From Bacteriovorax sp. BAL6_X (GTDB lineage: Bacteria > Bdellovibrionota > Bacteriovoracia > Bacteriovoracales > Bacteriovoracaceae): a DNA stretch of 64,000 nt. Position 1 is the first letter of the stretch. Every line of letters starts with the position of its first letter. The notes beneath the pieces were generated by a model. It was given only the letters and a program-made list of their open reading frames with translations. It made no database searches and had not been told where the DNA came from. Location of the stretch: the NCBI RefSeq assembly GCF_000443995.1, contig NZ_AUMC01000003.1, forward strand, positions 434,001 through 498,000, written 5' to 3'. A program made the position numbers and the translations under genes. Shown piece after piece: positions 1 through 8,448 of the stretch.

Positions 1-1
1 A

Positions 2-682
2 TTTCGTAAAGAGAAGGGACTTGCAGAGACAAGTAATCTTTTCAAGAATTGTAATGATATTCTAAACGATTATATTATTCATACAGCAATGGATGAGTCT
101 ACTGGTTACCGATATGGTTGGATTTATAAAATTCCAGTTGAAATTATGAATAAGGTTTCTCAAAAGAGAACGGCACTAATGGAGTCGAAGAAACTAGATG
201 CTTATAATCTAATTGAAGATGAAGTATTTGGTAAGAGACTTAGTTGGATTAATAACAATTTGTCTCTTTCAGATTTTCTATATGCTGATGATTGCGTTCT
301 TTATTCAAATAGTAATGAAGCTAAGATGTTACTAAAAGACTTTGTAGAGCTTCTGTATGGTGTTTTAAACATGAAAACAGAAGAATCTCATTGCACAGTT
401 GAATTCTCTAGAGGAAAGAGCGGTTTACAAATTACAGGTGTTTTCTCTAATTTTAATTTCTCGGATGGTGACTTTCAGTCAAATATCAGTTGGCATGGAA
501 GAAAGATGCGCCTTAATGATATCTGTAAGGTAATGGAATCACGCTTACCTGATCTTTATACATCGATTTATGTAAAGAACTCTAAAGCTGATCATCAATC
601 AAAACTTAAAATTACTTTAAATGTAAACGATATCGATGGTGTTAGATGGCACGTATCAAGAGGGACTGCAGGTGGTCTTTAA
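2..682 (+). CDS. Hypothetical protein, 5' end outside window
   Basis: The reading frame is open from base 2, so the first Met inside the window (base 89) is probably internal and the gene starts upstream. The 226 visible codons encode a soluble-looking protein without a signal peptide or membrane segment and with no family I recognise. It ends 11 bases inside the next gene, which suggests translational coupling with the envelope-protein genes downstream. It may serve the same system as the FliF-FliG-like protein, but only by position. Confidence 0.6.
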   Translation, partial: FRKEKGLAETSNLFKNCNDILNDYIIHTAMDESTGYRYGWIYKIPVEIMNKVSQKRTALMESKKLDAYNLIEDEVFGKRLSWINNNLSLSDFLYADDCVLYSNSNEAKMLLKDFVELLYGVLNMKTEESHCTVEFSRGKSGLQITGVFSNFNFSDGDFQSNISWHGRKMRLNDICKVMESRLPDLYTSIYVKNSKADHQSKLKITLNVNDIDGVRWHVSRGTAGGL

Positions 683-1292
683 AAAGCTATTGATTCTTGG
701 GCTTCTAAGCTCAAGTTTACTTGCAAACGAAACATTCTATAACTCTGCTAGTATTTCACTAGGGATGATGAATTACTCTGTTACTCCTAATGAAAGTACT
801 CTTCAAAATACTGATGGTACTTCAACAGGTGAGGAAACTGCCGATGCAGCAGCTGCTGCTGTTTCTGCAATTTCAATTCAGGTAAATTGGGAATTCAAAT
901 CAGAGTTAAAGAAAAGTTACTATATTAGTGGTGTTCTTCCAATGATGTCAGCAGAAGGGACAGGTGTCTACTCAACTGTAGTCGGAATGAATTGGTACTT
1001 TGGTGATATTGGTACGAAATACTCGTATACAAGTAATGGCCAAAACTTAACGATTACACCAACAAGTAAGTATTACTGGGGTGCTTTTGTTGGCCCTGGT
1101 TACGTTATTTATAATACTGATTCTGCTAAATACTCAGATATTTTCTTTGATTTAGGCGTAAACCTAGGCGCTGGTTGGCGTTGGGGGAAGAATAGAACAA
1201 TTAAAGCTGAAGCGGCAGTTAGTCGTGCAACAGGAATTAAAACAACTGGAATTAAAATGGGGGTATTTGTAGGTATTAGCCAATATCTATAA
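672..1292 (+). CDS. Putative outer-membrane beta-barrel protein
   Basis: I start it at GTG 672, which has AGAGGG upstream and places a classic Sec signal peptide (KKLLILGLLSSSLLANE) at the N-terminus. A longer reading from 636 would bury the signal peptide. The mature part of about 190 aa has alternating aromatic/polar strands (e.g. SISLGMMNYSV, YYWGAFVGPGYVIY, MGVFVGISQYL), glycine-rich turns and a C-terminal aromatic-hydrophobic strand, as in small beta-barrels. It overlaps the previous stop by 11 bases and is 11 bases from the next gene. The family is not identified. Confidence 0.6.
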   Translation: MVFKKLLILGLLSSSLLANETFYNSASISLGMMNYSVTPNESTLQNTDGTSTGEETADAAAAAVSAISIQVNWEFKSELKKSYYISGVLPMMSAEGTGVYSTVVGMNWYFGDIGTKYSYTSNGQNLTITPTSKYYWGAFVGPGYVIYNTDSAKYSDIFFDLGVNLGAGWRWGKNRTIKAEAAVSRATGIKTTGIKMGVFVGISQYL

Positions 1293-1303
1293 ATAATTTT
1301 TTA

Positions 1304-1900
1304 ATGAAGTACTTATTACTATTATTACTATCTACATCTGTATTTGCTGCTAAGTTTAATGTTAAGTCTGATCCTAGTGATTGTGACGTATACGTTATTG
1401 ATAAAAATGGTAAAAGAGTTTCTCTTGGAAAAACACCATATGAAGCTGATGTCGAAACGATGCAAACAAATTATGGTGCAAATGGACCAATTCAAATTGA
1501 AGTTTTTAAGCCTGGATTTGAACCATATAGTTTATCTGTTCCAATTCTTGCAAAGTCGGATATAGATATCAGTGCTAATTTAAAGGTTGAGAAAAATATT
1601 GAATTAGCTCAGGACTTTGACTTTCTAGTTGGTGATTTATTTGATGTACTAAGGTTAATGAGAGGAAAGAACTTTGATCTTGCTTTTGCTAAGCTTGAAA
1701 AACTTGAAGTAAAATTTCCTCACTTTTCGATTATTCATGAAATGAAAGGTTCTATTTCATACTTAAAGAAAGATTTTAAAAACTCTCTTGCTTTCTATCG
1801 TAAAGCTTTTGGGATTAATCCTAAAAATAGAGAAGCATATAAGATGAAAATTTATTTAGAAAAGAAATTTAATGTTTCTAAGAATGAAGGAGGTAAATAA
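1304..1900 (+). CDS. Secreted PEGA-like / TPR-like protein
   Basis: The 198-aa product has a signal peptide (MKYLLLLLLSTSVFA). Residues about 18-95 resemble a PEGA domain: a short beta-rich module with the pattern 'SDPSDCDVYVID..GK..LGKTPYE' and later 'FKPGFEPY'. A helical C-terminal part (about 110-190) carries TPR-like repeats ending in 'AFYRKAFGINPKNREAYKMK'. PEGA domains are common in surface and periplasmic proteins. The stop overlaps the ATG of the FliF-FliG-like gene by one base (TAATG), so the two are probably made together. Periplasmic location is inferred. Confidence 0.6.
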   Translation: MKYLLLLLLSTSVFAAKFNVKSDPSDCDVYVIDKNGKRVSLGKTPYEADVETMQTNYGANGPIQIEVFKPGFEPYSLSVPILAKSDIDISANLKVEKNIELAQDFDFLVGDLFDVLRLMRGKNFDLAFAKLEKLEVKFPHFSIIHEMKGSISYLKKDFKNSLAFYRKAFGINPKNREAYKMKIYLEKKFNVSKNEGGK

Positions 1901-4023
1901 TGAAGAAGTTGGTATTTATCTCATTACTACTACTTTCTTCTGCGGCTATTTCAAATCCCAAAATGAATGTCCTGCCAAGTCTTGAGTGGCAAAAGAATGA
2001 ACTAGAAATGAAGGTTCATGATAAGTTACAAAGAGGTACTGAAGTTATTCTTGGCCATGAGCATTTCTTTGTTGATGTTGAAATCGTAACGAATACTCCT
2101 GAGACTCCAAACTTCAGTATTCCATTAAATCCTTCTTCTGAAGGAGATACTGGTAGTATTGACGGAAATGGACGAAAGGAATTAGATCTTACTGACGATT
2201 CTAAACAAGCTAAGGCAGCTGAAGATGATAAAACAAAATCTGATGCTGAAATTAAGTTTACTAATGATGTTCCGGAAACTGACTACGGTGAGAGTATTGT
2301 TTTTTCTCGTTTAGGTATGGAAGCGCCACTTATCGATGATTTTAATGACTTTTCTCCTTCTGGAAAAATCTTACTGACAATGGGGGATAACTCTAAGGAT
2401 AAAATCAATAAAATGAAAGAAGACTTCTCTAAAGAAAAAGAGAAGCTTGTTGATCAAATTAAAAAGTTAAGGGATGCATCTAAGGCCAAGCCTAGTATGA
2501 TTGAACAGATGTGGAAGTATAATACTTCTATTGATATTTTCAAAAATATCTCTGAGATTAATATCTCTGTTCGTCTTCCAAATGATATTGCTAAGGATGA
2601 AAGAGTTAGAATTGAGGGGCTTATTAAGTCAATCAAGCTTGGTGTAAATGATATTACTCCTAACTTTAAATTTTCTTATACGATTAATGTTCCTCAGAAA
2701 GAAGATATTATCTCAAAGAGTGACTTCCTAAAGGCATTAAGTAGCGTTTCAAATATTATTGCAATCGTTCTTGGTGTTTTACTGATTGGATTCGTTGGAA
2801 ATCGTCTTATATCTAAGTTCTTTGAACTTAATAGTGCTGCTCAAGCAGGTGGTAATTTTACAATGCAAAATGATCGTCCTGAGTCAGATGATGATGGGGG
2901 TGCAGGTGAGATGTTGGCCGCTGGTGGTGGCGGAGGAGATGGCCTTGGTGGCGTACACTCTCTTAATGGTATTGAAAGATTTAAGGTTTTTGCAGATAAC
3001 ACTCCTCAAGAAGCAATTCTATTAGTAAAGAAGTGGATTGCTCAAGATACAAAGAGTGGACATGCTGCCCTTAGAGCACTTGTTCAACAAATTGATAATA
3101 GTGCACTAACAGATATATTTAAAATGCTAAGTGAGCCAGAAAAGGCAAAGTGGAGAGAGCTGCTCAATAAGCCGCTGAATGCAAATGAGTTATCTCTTGC
3201 TAATGATTATATTAGTAATCAAATCGTACAAAGTGTTATTCTTCCTTCAGTTATTGAAGACCCAAATACTTATGATTTACTTCTTAAGCTTAATGCTGAA
3301 ATGATTAATCAGATCTATGAGAAAGATCCGTATATAGTTTCACTTGTTCTAAATGCTTTAAGTGATAGCTTTGTTGCTGAAGTTCTTTCAAGTTGCGAGT
3401 CAGAAACTGTTGATCAAATACTTATGTCTTCTGTTATCATTAAAGAGCAGGAGGTTAGAGATAATCAAGCACGTATTAAAGAAGTTCTTTCTCAATATGT
3501 TGAATCGAAATCGAAACTTCCATTCGTTGATAAATTATATGATATTCTTCCAAATGTTTCTGCGACAGTTGAAAAGAGTATTTTCAATACGCTTAAGCAG
3601 AATATTAATGTTGAAGAGTTTACAGAACTGAGCCAGAAGAACTTTCCTTCTGAGCTTGTAAGTGAGCTACCTTCTAAGTTCTTAAAGGAAGCACTTGCTA
3701 ATTACGACCTTGGAAAGAAAGTTTCATTACTTTTTGCTATGGAAGATTCTGAAAGATTGTACTATTTAGACTTATTTGCACCTGATGGAACTAAGGCGCG
3801 TGATCTTATGCAAATTGAATTCGATTCTGTTGAGCGAGATGAAATGAGAAAGAGTAAAATCATTGCTGGTAAAGATGATAGCTGGCGTGAGTTTGTTAAG
3901 TTCGTTCGTACCCGTATCACGAAAGAAAAAGATGAAAAGACTGAGATCGAAAACCTTGTCCATAACTGGGCGCAAGATTTATACGGCTCTGTCGAAACTA
4001 GACCAGATTTAAAAGTAGCGTAA
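1900..4023 (+). CDS. FliF-FliG-like chimeric envelope protein
   Basis: The 707-aa protein starts at ATG 1900 behind a perfect AAGGAGG. Residues 1-18 form a cleavable-type signal peptide. Residues about 33-65 and 205-270 look like the two halves of the FliF ring-building motif RBM3 ('ILGHEHFFVDVEI' and 'RVRIEGLIKSIKLGVND'), separated by an acidic insert as in FliF. A single TM helix follows at about 283-305, then a Gly/Asp-rich linker. The cytoplasmic part resembles FliG: 'TPQEAILLVKKWIAQD' near 368, a FliG-middle-like 'EKDPYIVSLVLNALSD' near 475, and a FliG-C-like region near 590-650. The first FliF TM and RBM1/2 are missing. It may form a flagellum-derived ring or scaffold in the inner membrane; the function is unknown. 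The domain reading is by eye. Confidence 0.55.
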   Translation: MKKLVFISLLLLSSAAISNPKMNVLPSLEWQKNELEMKVHDKLQRGTEVILGHEHFFVDVEIVTNTPETPNFSIPLNPSSEGDTGSIDGNGRKELDLTDDSKQAKAAEDDKTKSDAEIKFTNDVPETDYGESIVFSRLGMEAPLIDDFNDFSPSGKILLTMGDNSKDKINKMKEDFSKEKEKLVDQIKKLRDASKAKPSMIEQMWKYNTSIDIFKNISEINISVRLPNDIAKDERVRIEGLIKSIKLGVNDITPNFKFSYTINVPQKEDIISKSDFLKALSSVSNIIAIVLGVLLIGFVGNRLISKFFELNSAAQAGGNFTMQNDRPESDDDGGAGEMLAAGGGGGDGLGGVHSLNGIERFKVFADNTPQEAILLVKKWIAQDTKSGHAALRALVQQIDNSALTDIFKMLSEPEKAKWRELLNKPLNANELSLANDYISNQIVQSVILPSVIEDPNTYDLLLKLNAEMINQIYEKDPYIVSLVLNALSDSFVAEVLSSCESETVDQILMSSVIIKEQEVRDNQARIKEVLSQYVESKSKLPFVDKLYDILPNVSATVEKSIFNTLKQNINVEEFTELSQKNFPSELVSELPSKFLKEALANYDLGKKVSLLFAMEDSERLYYLDLFAPDGTKARDLMQIEFDSVERDEMRKSKIIAGKDDSWREFVKFVRTRITKEKDEKTEIENLVHNWAQDLYGSVETRPDLKVA

Positions 4024-4024
4024 T

Positions 4025-4054
4025 AAAAAAAGCAGCTCTAGAAGCTGCTTTTTT
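4025..4054. terminator. Bidirectional intrinsic terminator
   Basis: The stem AAAAAAGCAGCT / AGCTGCTTTTTT with loop CTAGA lies between the convergent FliF-FliG-like and acyl-CoA dehydrogenase genes. A/T tracts on both sides make it able to terminate transcription from either direction. Confidence 0.85.
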
Positions 4055-4076
4055 ATTTCTTAATTTGATTTTCTAT

Positions 4077-5219
4077 TTAGACTTGTGCAGCCTTTAACAA
4101 ATTCTTAGCAATGATCATAATCATTACTTCATTAGTTCCTGCACCAATTTCATTAAGTTTATTATCTCTCATCATACGCTCAACAGGGAACTCTCTTGAG
4201 TAACCGTATCCACCATGTAGTTGGATAGCATCAAGAGCGATCTTCGTTGCCATTTTTGGAATAGCAAGTTTAACTTGAGCTGCAACAACTGGCCCTTTCT
4301 CTCCTTGGTCGTAACGGTAAGCTACGTTGTAAAGGAAGTTTCTCATCATTTCTGTTTCAGTTGCCATTTCAGCGATCATCTTTTGGATCATTTGGTACTC
4401 ACCAATTGTTTTTCCAAATTGTGATCTTTCATTTGCATATTTAATACATTGATCAACACAAGCTTGCGCGATACCTAGAGAGATACCAGCAATCGTGATT
4501 CTTTCGATCTCAAGATTTTTCATCATGTGGTAAATTGAATCACCTTCGTTACCAACCAGTTGCTCTAGGCCTACTTTTGCGTTGTCAAAGATAAGCTCAC
4601 CTGTTGGTGAAGCACGCATACCCATCTTGTGGATTGGGCTACCAAAGTCAAAGTGACCTTTGTCTTTTTCTAAGATGAAAGTAGAAAGATTCTTTCTTTC
4701 TTTTCCTGTTCTTGTATAAACGTAAGCGATATCTGCGTATTGAGCATTTGTGATCCACATCTTCGTTCCATTTAGAAGGTAGTGATCATCTTTTTTCTCT
4801 GCTTTAGTTTGAATACCAACTGCATCTGAACCGTATTCTGGCTCAGACATCCCCATACAACCAATATGTTCACCAGTAATTAGTTTTGGTAGGTACTTTT
4901 CTTTTTGTTCTTTAGAAGCGTTATTTTCAATATTGTTAACACAAAGGATAGAGTGGGCAAGGTAAGAAAGTGTTGAAGAAGCACAGGCCTTTCCAAATTC
5001 TTCCATTACTATTGTTGCAGAAAGGGCACCCATTCCAGCACCACCGTATTCAGGATCTGCTGTAATTCCAAGAACTCCGATTTCACCCATTTTTTTGAAA
5101 GCATCCATGTTAAAGCTTTCTTCTGTATCATGCTTTTCCGCTACAGGAGCAAGCTCTTGTCTTGCAAAGTCACGACACATTTTTTGGATTTGTTTTTCTT
5201 CCTCTGTGAAATACCACAT
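4077..5219 (-). CDS. Acyl-CoA dehydrogenase, isovaleryl-CoA type
   Basis: This FAD flavoprotein of 380 aa oxidises an acyl-CoA to the 2-enoyl-CoA. Start MWYFTEEEKQ has AGGGGA eight bases upstream. Seen are the FAD/substrate motif 'CMGMSEPEYGSDAVG', 'KMWITNA', 'ERSQFGKTIGEYQMIQKMIA', and the C-terminal 'QLHGGYGYSREFPVERMMRD' and 'EIGAGTNEV'. The usual Glu of short/medium-chain enzymes (YEGT) is replaced by Gly, and a Glu is present in 'LEIERITIAG', the position of the catalytic base in isovaleryl-CoA dehydrogenases. This points to branched-chain (leucine) catabolism, although no other leucine-degradation gene is adjacent. Confidence 0.88.
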   Translation of the reverse strand: MWYFTEEEKQIQKMCRDFARQELAPVAEKHDTEESFNMDAFKKMGEIGVLGITADPEYGGAGMGALSATIVMEEFGKACASSTLSYLAHSILCVNNIENNASKEQKEKYLPKLITGEHIGCMGMSEPEYGSDAVGIQTKAEKKDDHYLLNGTKMWITNAQYADIAYVYTRTGKERKNLSTFILEKDKGHFDFGSPIHKMGMRASPTGELIFDNAKVGLEQLVGNEGDSIYHMMKNLEIERITIAGISLGIAQACVDQCIKYANERSQFGKTIGEYQMIQKMIAEMATETEMMRNFLYNVAYRYDQGEKGPVVAAQVKLAIPKMATKIALDAIQLHGGYGYSREFPVERMMRDNKLNEIGAGTNEVMIMIIAKNLLKAAQV

Positions 5220-5334
5220 ACTCTCGTCCCCTCTGTCATTTTTAATCAAAATAACTTACCGTGTCTTACATCCTATGGCAATAAAGCCTAAGATGTTTTT
5301 AGCCAATAGACTATATTTAGTAAGAACGTAAATT

Positions 5335-5379
5335 TTGTAAGTCCTTGAAATTGTCAAAGTGTTTTACATGACTTACAAT
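5335..5379 (+). promoter_or_regulatory. Sigma70-like promoter inside a 9-bp inverted repeat
   Basis: TTGTCA (5351-5356) and TACAAT (5374-5379) are separated by 17 bases and lie just upstream of the ribosome binding site of the gene at 5399. The promoter sits between two arms of a perfect inverted repeat, TTGTAAGTC (5335-5343) and GACTTACAA (5370-5378); the right arm covers most of the -10 box, as an operator would. Confidence 0.45.
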
Positions 5380-5398
5380 TTTTTTAAGGAGTCGATTG

Positions 5399-7126
5399 AT
5401 GCTTACAACACCTGTAGTCAAGGATGAGGACACGGTATTTCCAGGGGAGAATTGGTTTTTCTACTGGAAAACTTCAGCTTCTCTTTGGAAATCTAAAATT
5501 GAACAAACGTCTTTAACAGATAAGATTATCGTACCGATAAATTGGAGCTTCCATACGGACACTGGCGATAAGATTGATTTTGCAAAGCAAAAGCCTGAAA
5601 CGGACTTTAAGCGCCTATATGATATTTGCAAAGAACTTGATAAAGAAATTATTTTTCTCTTACCTGTTTCACCCGTACCATATCTGCCAAATGGAGGTAT
5701 TCCATATCTCTTAGCTAGAACTGCTAGTTGTGATCAGTATGGTTTAAACCGTGCCAGCGCAGATAGTGACGGAACAATTCATAATTTTTATAGTTTTTAT
5801 GATCCTCGAGTTTATAAAGGTTTTACACGTTTTTGTTCAGAACTAAATTCATACTTTCAAGAAAGTGGAATTAAGGCACCTTTATGGGCCGCCAACTGCG
5901 GTCATTACTCACATGGCCACTTCCATTCTTATGTATTCGATCGTTCGGTAGCGTTTCAAAGTGGCTTTAGCCGTTTTGTTGAAATGAAAAAGAGTGAACT
6001 TAAGCTTGAGAAGATTACGGCCGAGCAGGAGCATGAGTTTATTATAGAGTATAATGAAACGATTTCTCGTATCTATATCGATATTGTTAAGCAATCGATG
6101 GAAAAAAATTGGCAAGGTGTAAAGAACTTCTCTTTCTTAGAAGGTTCGATGAACTCAATAGAGAATCGAATGCTTGATCAAGTGAGTGACTCAAAGATCA
6201 TTGATGATGCCCTTAAGAGTTTAGACAACGGAGTTCTTCCGTCTTCTATTCTTCTTCCTAATCGCAATAAAAATGGGATTTATTCTGATTTAAAAAAACA
6301 AGTTATTAACTCTTCTCGTTTAGACGAGTTCTATAATGATAAGACGATAATCGCGGATAATGACTATATTTTTAAAACATCAAATGCAGTTAATATTTTT
6401 CATAATGTGAAGGACTTTAAGAGTAAGGAGCTTATCGCTTTTTCTGGCTTTATAGATTTCTGTAAAAATCAATTCAGTTGGAATTATAGCTATAGCGATA
6501 TTAATGAGTTTCATTGGGAAGACTACGTTGAAAGCCCATTTCAATTCTTCTATTTCAATGGAAAAGAGATCAATGCGGAACTTCTAGGAAAGGTCTTGAA
6601 ACTCTTTATGAGTGGTGGAAAGGTACTTATCGACATTGCATACCTTGAAAAGAACTTAAGAAGAAGACTTGAGTCTTTTTACCTAGAAAATGAATTAAGT
6701 GTTGAAAAGATCCGATTTGTAACAGAGATCAATACTGTTACAATGGGTGAGGGGCGACTGCTTATCTTTAACTCAAATGATTTTCAAGAATGTAGTGATG
6801 ACGAGCTAAGTACATTTTGGAATAAAGTAACCAAGAGTATTGGTTATATTGGATGTGAAATTTCTCAAAGCGGAGAAGTTCGCTACAAATGGCAAGAGAG
6901 GGCCATTGCTTCTTCTGATCTTAAATATGATAAGGTTAAGCGAATTAGTTTTTTTAATCCTTCAAGTTATAAACAAAAACTTAATATTAAATATCCATCG
7001 GAATACGTTTTCCAAAAGATGATCGATCAAAATCATGTAGAGATAAATAATACTCCACACGAGATTGAATTGAACTTCATGCCTAAGGGAAGTATTTCAT
7101 TAGATTTTGGGATAATTTCGGAGTAA
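5399..7126 (+). CDS. Glycoside hydrolase-like protein (GH42/GH-A clan-like)
   Basis: The 575-aa protein starts at ATG 5399 with AAGGAG at a good distance and has no signal peptide. Residues about 40-200 look like the N-terminal half of a TIM barrel of the beta-galactosidase type: 'IIVPINWSFHTDTGDKIDF', 'LYDICKELDKEIIFLLPVSP', 'FYDPRVYKGFTRFCSELNSYF'. Residues about 400-470 ('GKVLKLFMSGGKVLIDIAYL', 'EGRLLIFNSNDF') resemble the Rossmann-like domain that follows the barrel in GH42 enzymes. Where a GH42 acid/base Asn-Glu is expected I read 'PLWAANCGHYSHGH', so the catalytic Glu may be missing. The fold assignment is tentative. It is followed at 2 bases by a small gene. Confidence 0.4.
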   Translation: MLTTPVVKDEDTVFPGENWFFYWKTSASLWKSKIEQTSLTDKIIVPINWSFHTDTGDKIDFAKQKPETDFKRLYDICKELDKEIIFLLPVSPVPYLPNGGIPYLLARTASCDQYGLNRASADSDGTIHNFYSFYDPRVYKGFTRFCSELNSYFQESGIKAPLWAANCGHYSHGHFHSYVFDRSVAFQSGFSRFVEMKKSELKLEKITAEQEHEFIIEYNETISRIYIDIVKQSMEKNWQGVKNFSFLEGSMNSIENRMLDQVSDSKIIDDALKSLDNGVLPSSILLPNRNKNGIYSDLKKQVINSSRLDEFYNDKTIIADNDYIFKTSNAVNIFHNVKDFKSKELIAFSGFIDFCKNQFSWNYSYSDINEFHWEDYVESPFQFFYFNGKEINAELLGKVLKLFMSGGKVLIDIAYLEKNLRRRLESFYLENELSVEKIRFVTEINTVTMGEGRLLIFNSNDFQECSDDELSTFWNKVTKSIGYIGCEISQSGEVRYKWQERAIASSDLKYDKVKRISFFNPSSYKQKLNIKYPSEYVFQKMIDQNHVEINNTPHEIELNFMPKGSISLDFGIISE

Positions 7127-7128
7127 AG

Positions 7129-7506
7129 ATGGGTGCAAGTGATAAAGTTTTATATGTAAGTTTTGTCTATAGTGAAGAGCATAGTCTTTTCTTTATTCGT
7201 TCGATTTTTACGGCCAAATCGTCAATCGATTTTAGTGAAGTGGAACTAGGTCCAAGAATGGAGATAACTTCAGATGGGTACCTAAGTGGATTCTTTGATG
7301 AAGAAGAGTTAACGAAGTTTGCTTACGATCTTAGTGATCGTCTAAAGCAAGATAGAGTATGCTTAATTTCTCCTGATTGCTTCAATAAAGTTTTAGAAAC
7401 AACTAAGAAAATTGGTGGCTTACTTGAATCATTTATTGAGCATGGAAATGTTTTAGAAAATCCAGAAAGAGCAAAGAAAGGGTTCCTATCGAGTTTTATT
7501 CGATAG
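7129..7506 (+). CDS. Hypothetical protein
   Basis: A 125-aa soluble protein starting two bases after the glycosidase-like gene, with GGAG upstream of the ATG, so both are likely co-transcribed. It shows no signal peptide, TM helix or recognised motif. Its last 11 bases overlap the tail of the convergent EEP-family gene. Confidence 0.6.
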   Translation: MGASDKVLYVSFVYSEEHSLFFIRSIFTAKSSIDFSEVELGPRMEITSDGYLSGFFDEEELTKFAYDLSDRLKQDRVCLISPDCFNKVLETTKKIGGLLESFIEHGNVLENPERAKKGFLSSFIR

Positions 7507-8326
7507 GAACTCTGAAAATTGCCTGTAGAGGTTTATGATCCGAGCCCTCGATATCTCCGCGAACTCTAGCTTCAATTAGTTCAAGATCACGATACCAAAT
7601 GTAATCAAGTTTATTTCCAAGCCACTTCATTCGATCGTCACGACCTGTGTAGTTAACTTCTGTAAATCCTTCTTTATTTAAAATACCCCTCATCATTTTA
7701 ATTTTAGACTTTGAATTAGTATTAAAGTCACCTGCAAATACAACGGGGCCATTTGTCGTTCTTATATAGTTAACAACTTGAGTAATTTGTTTTTTAAGAG
7801 ATCTCTTTCTTACAAAGTTAATCGCATGAATATTAATAAAGGTAATACTGCGGCCATCTTCAAGTTTATATTGACTAGCAAGAGATAGTTTTGGTGTGCG
7901 GATAAATGGTTCTCTTACCTTGCTTCTAAGAGGTGTTATAGTTAGTGCCGGATATTTTGAAATATTAGTGACCCCTGTGTTGTACTTTCCCCAGCTAATA
8001 AATGAAGTGGCCAATATAATTTCTTCTTCTTCTGGAGAAAAGAGTCGCTCTTTCATTTTCCCTTTGAAACTAAACTCTTGTCCGAGAAGAATATCGCTTT
8101 CACTCATTAATACTTCAAAGTCTTCACGCCAGCTTTCATTCTTTCCTTTATACATATTCCAGGCAGTGACCGTGAATAGACTAGGGAATGAGCAGTCATT
8201 ACATGAAAGGCCTTGTTTTACTTGAATGATCTTATCTGGGCCTGGAATTTTATGAATGAATTTTTCTTGTGCAAAAGATGGAGTTACCAGTAAGGCAACA
8301 GCTAAGCTTATCATAAGCTTTTTCAT
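7496..8326 (-). CDS. Secreted endonuclease/exonuclease/phosphatase family protein
   Basis: A 276-aa protein with a signal peptide (MKKLMISLAVALLVTPSFAQ) and the full set of EEP-superfamily active-site motifs: Asn in 'TAWNMYKG', Glu in 'GQEF', His in 'INIHAINF', 'FAGDFNTN' and 'GSDHKPL'. Members are Mg-dependent DNases, phosphodiesterases or sphingomyelinases; I cannot tell which this is. A Cys pair (SCNDCSF, residues about 39-44) lies before the catalytic domain and is shared with the paralogue at 8449. Release outside the cytoplasm fits a role in digesting external or prey nucleic acid, which is inference. Confidence 0.8.
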   Translation of the reverse strand: MKKLMISLAVALLVTPSFAQEKFIHKIPGPDKIIQVKQGLSCNDCSFPSLFTVTAWNMYKGKNESWREDFEVLMSESDILLGQEFSFKGKMKERLFSPEEEEIILATSFISWGKYNTGVTNISKYPALTITPLRSKVREPFIRTPKLSLASQYKLEDGRSITFINIHAINFVRKRSLKKQITQVVNYIRTTNGPVVFAGDFNTNSKSKIKMMRGILNKEGFTEVNYTGRDDRMKWLGNKLDYIWYRDLELIEARVRGDIEGSDHKPLQAIFRVPIE

Positions 8327-8367
8327 AACAAATCCTTTTGTTTGAATCTAATCTTTTAATATATTTA

Positions 8368-8396
8368 ATTATCTATAAGAGAGAACGAATGTGCAA
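8368..8396 (-). promoter_or_regulatory. Sigma70-like promoter of the first EEP gene
   Basis: On the minus strand TTGCAC (8391-8396) and GATAAT (8368-8373) are separated by exactly 17 bases. They would start transcription about 35 bases upstream of the ATG at 8326. Confidence 0.5.
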
Positions 8397-8448
8397 AGAA
8401 ATGCAGCTAAAATTTTCCTTTTATAAGCTAAACTGTCAAAGCTAATAC

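Noticed and set aside
4077-5219. Missing catalytic Glu (YEGT) in the acyl-CoA dehydrogenase
   Set aside because: Isovaleryl-CoA-type enzymes normally have Gly there and use a Glu in the 'LEIERITIAG' helix, which is present.
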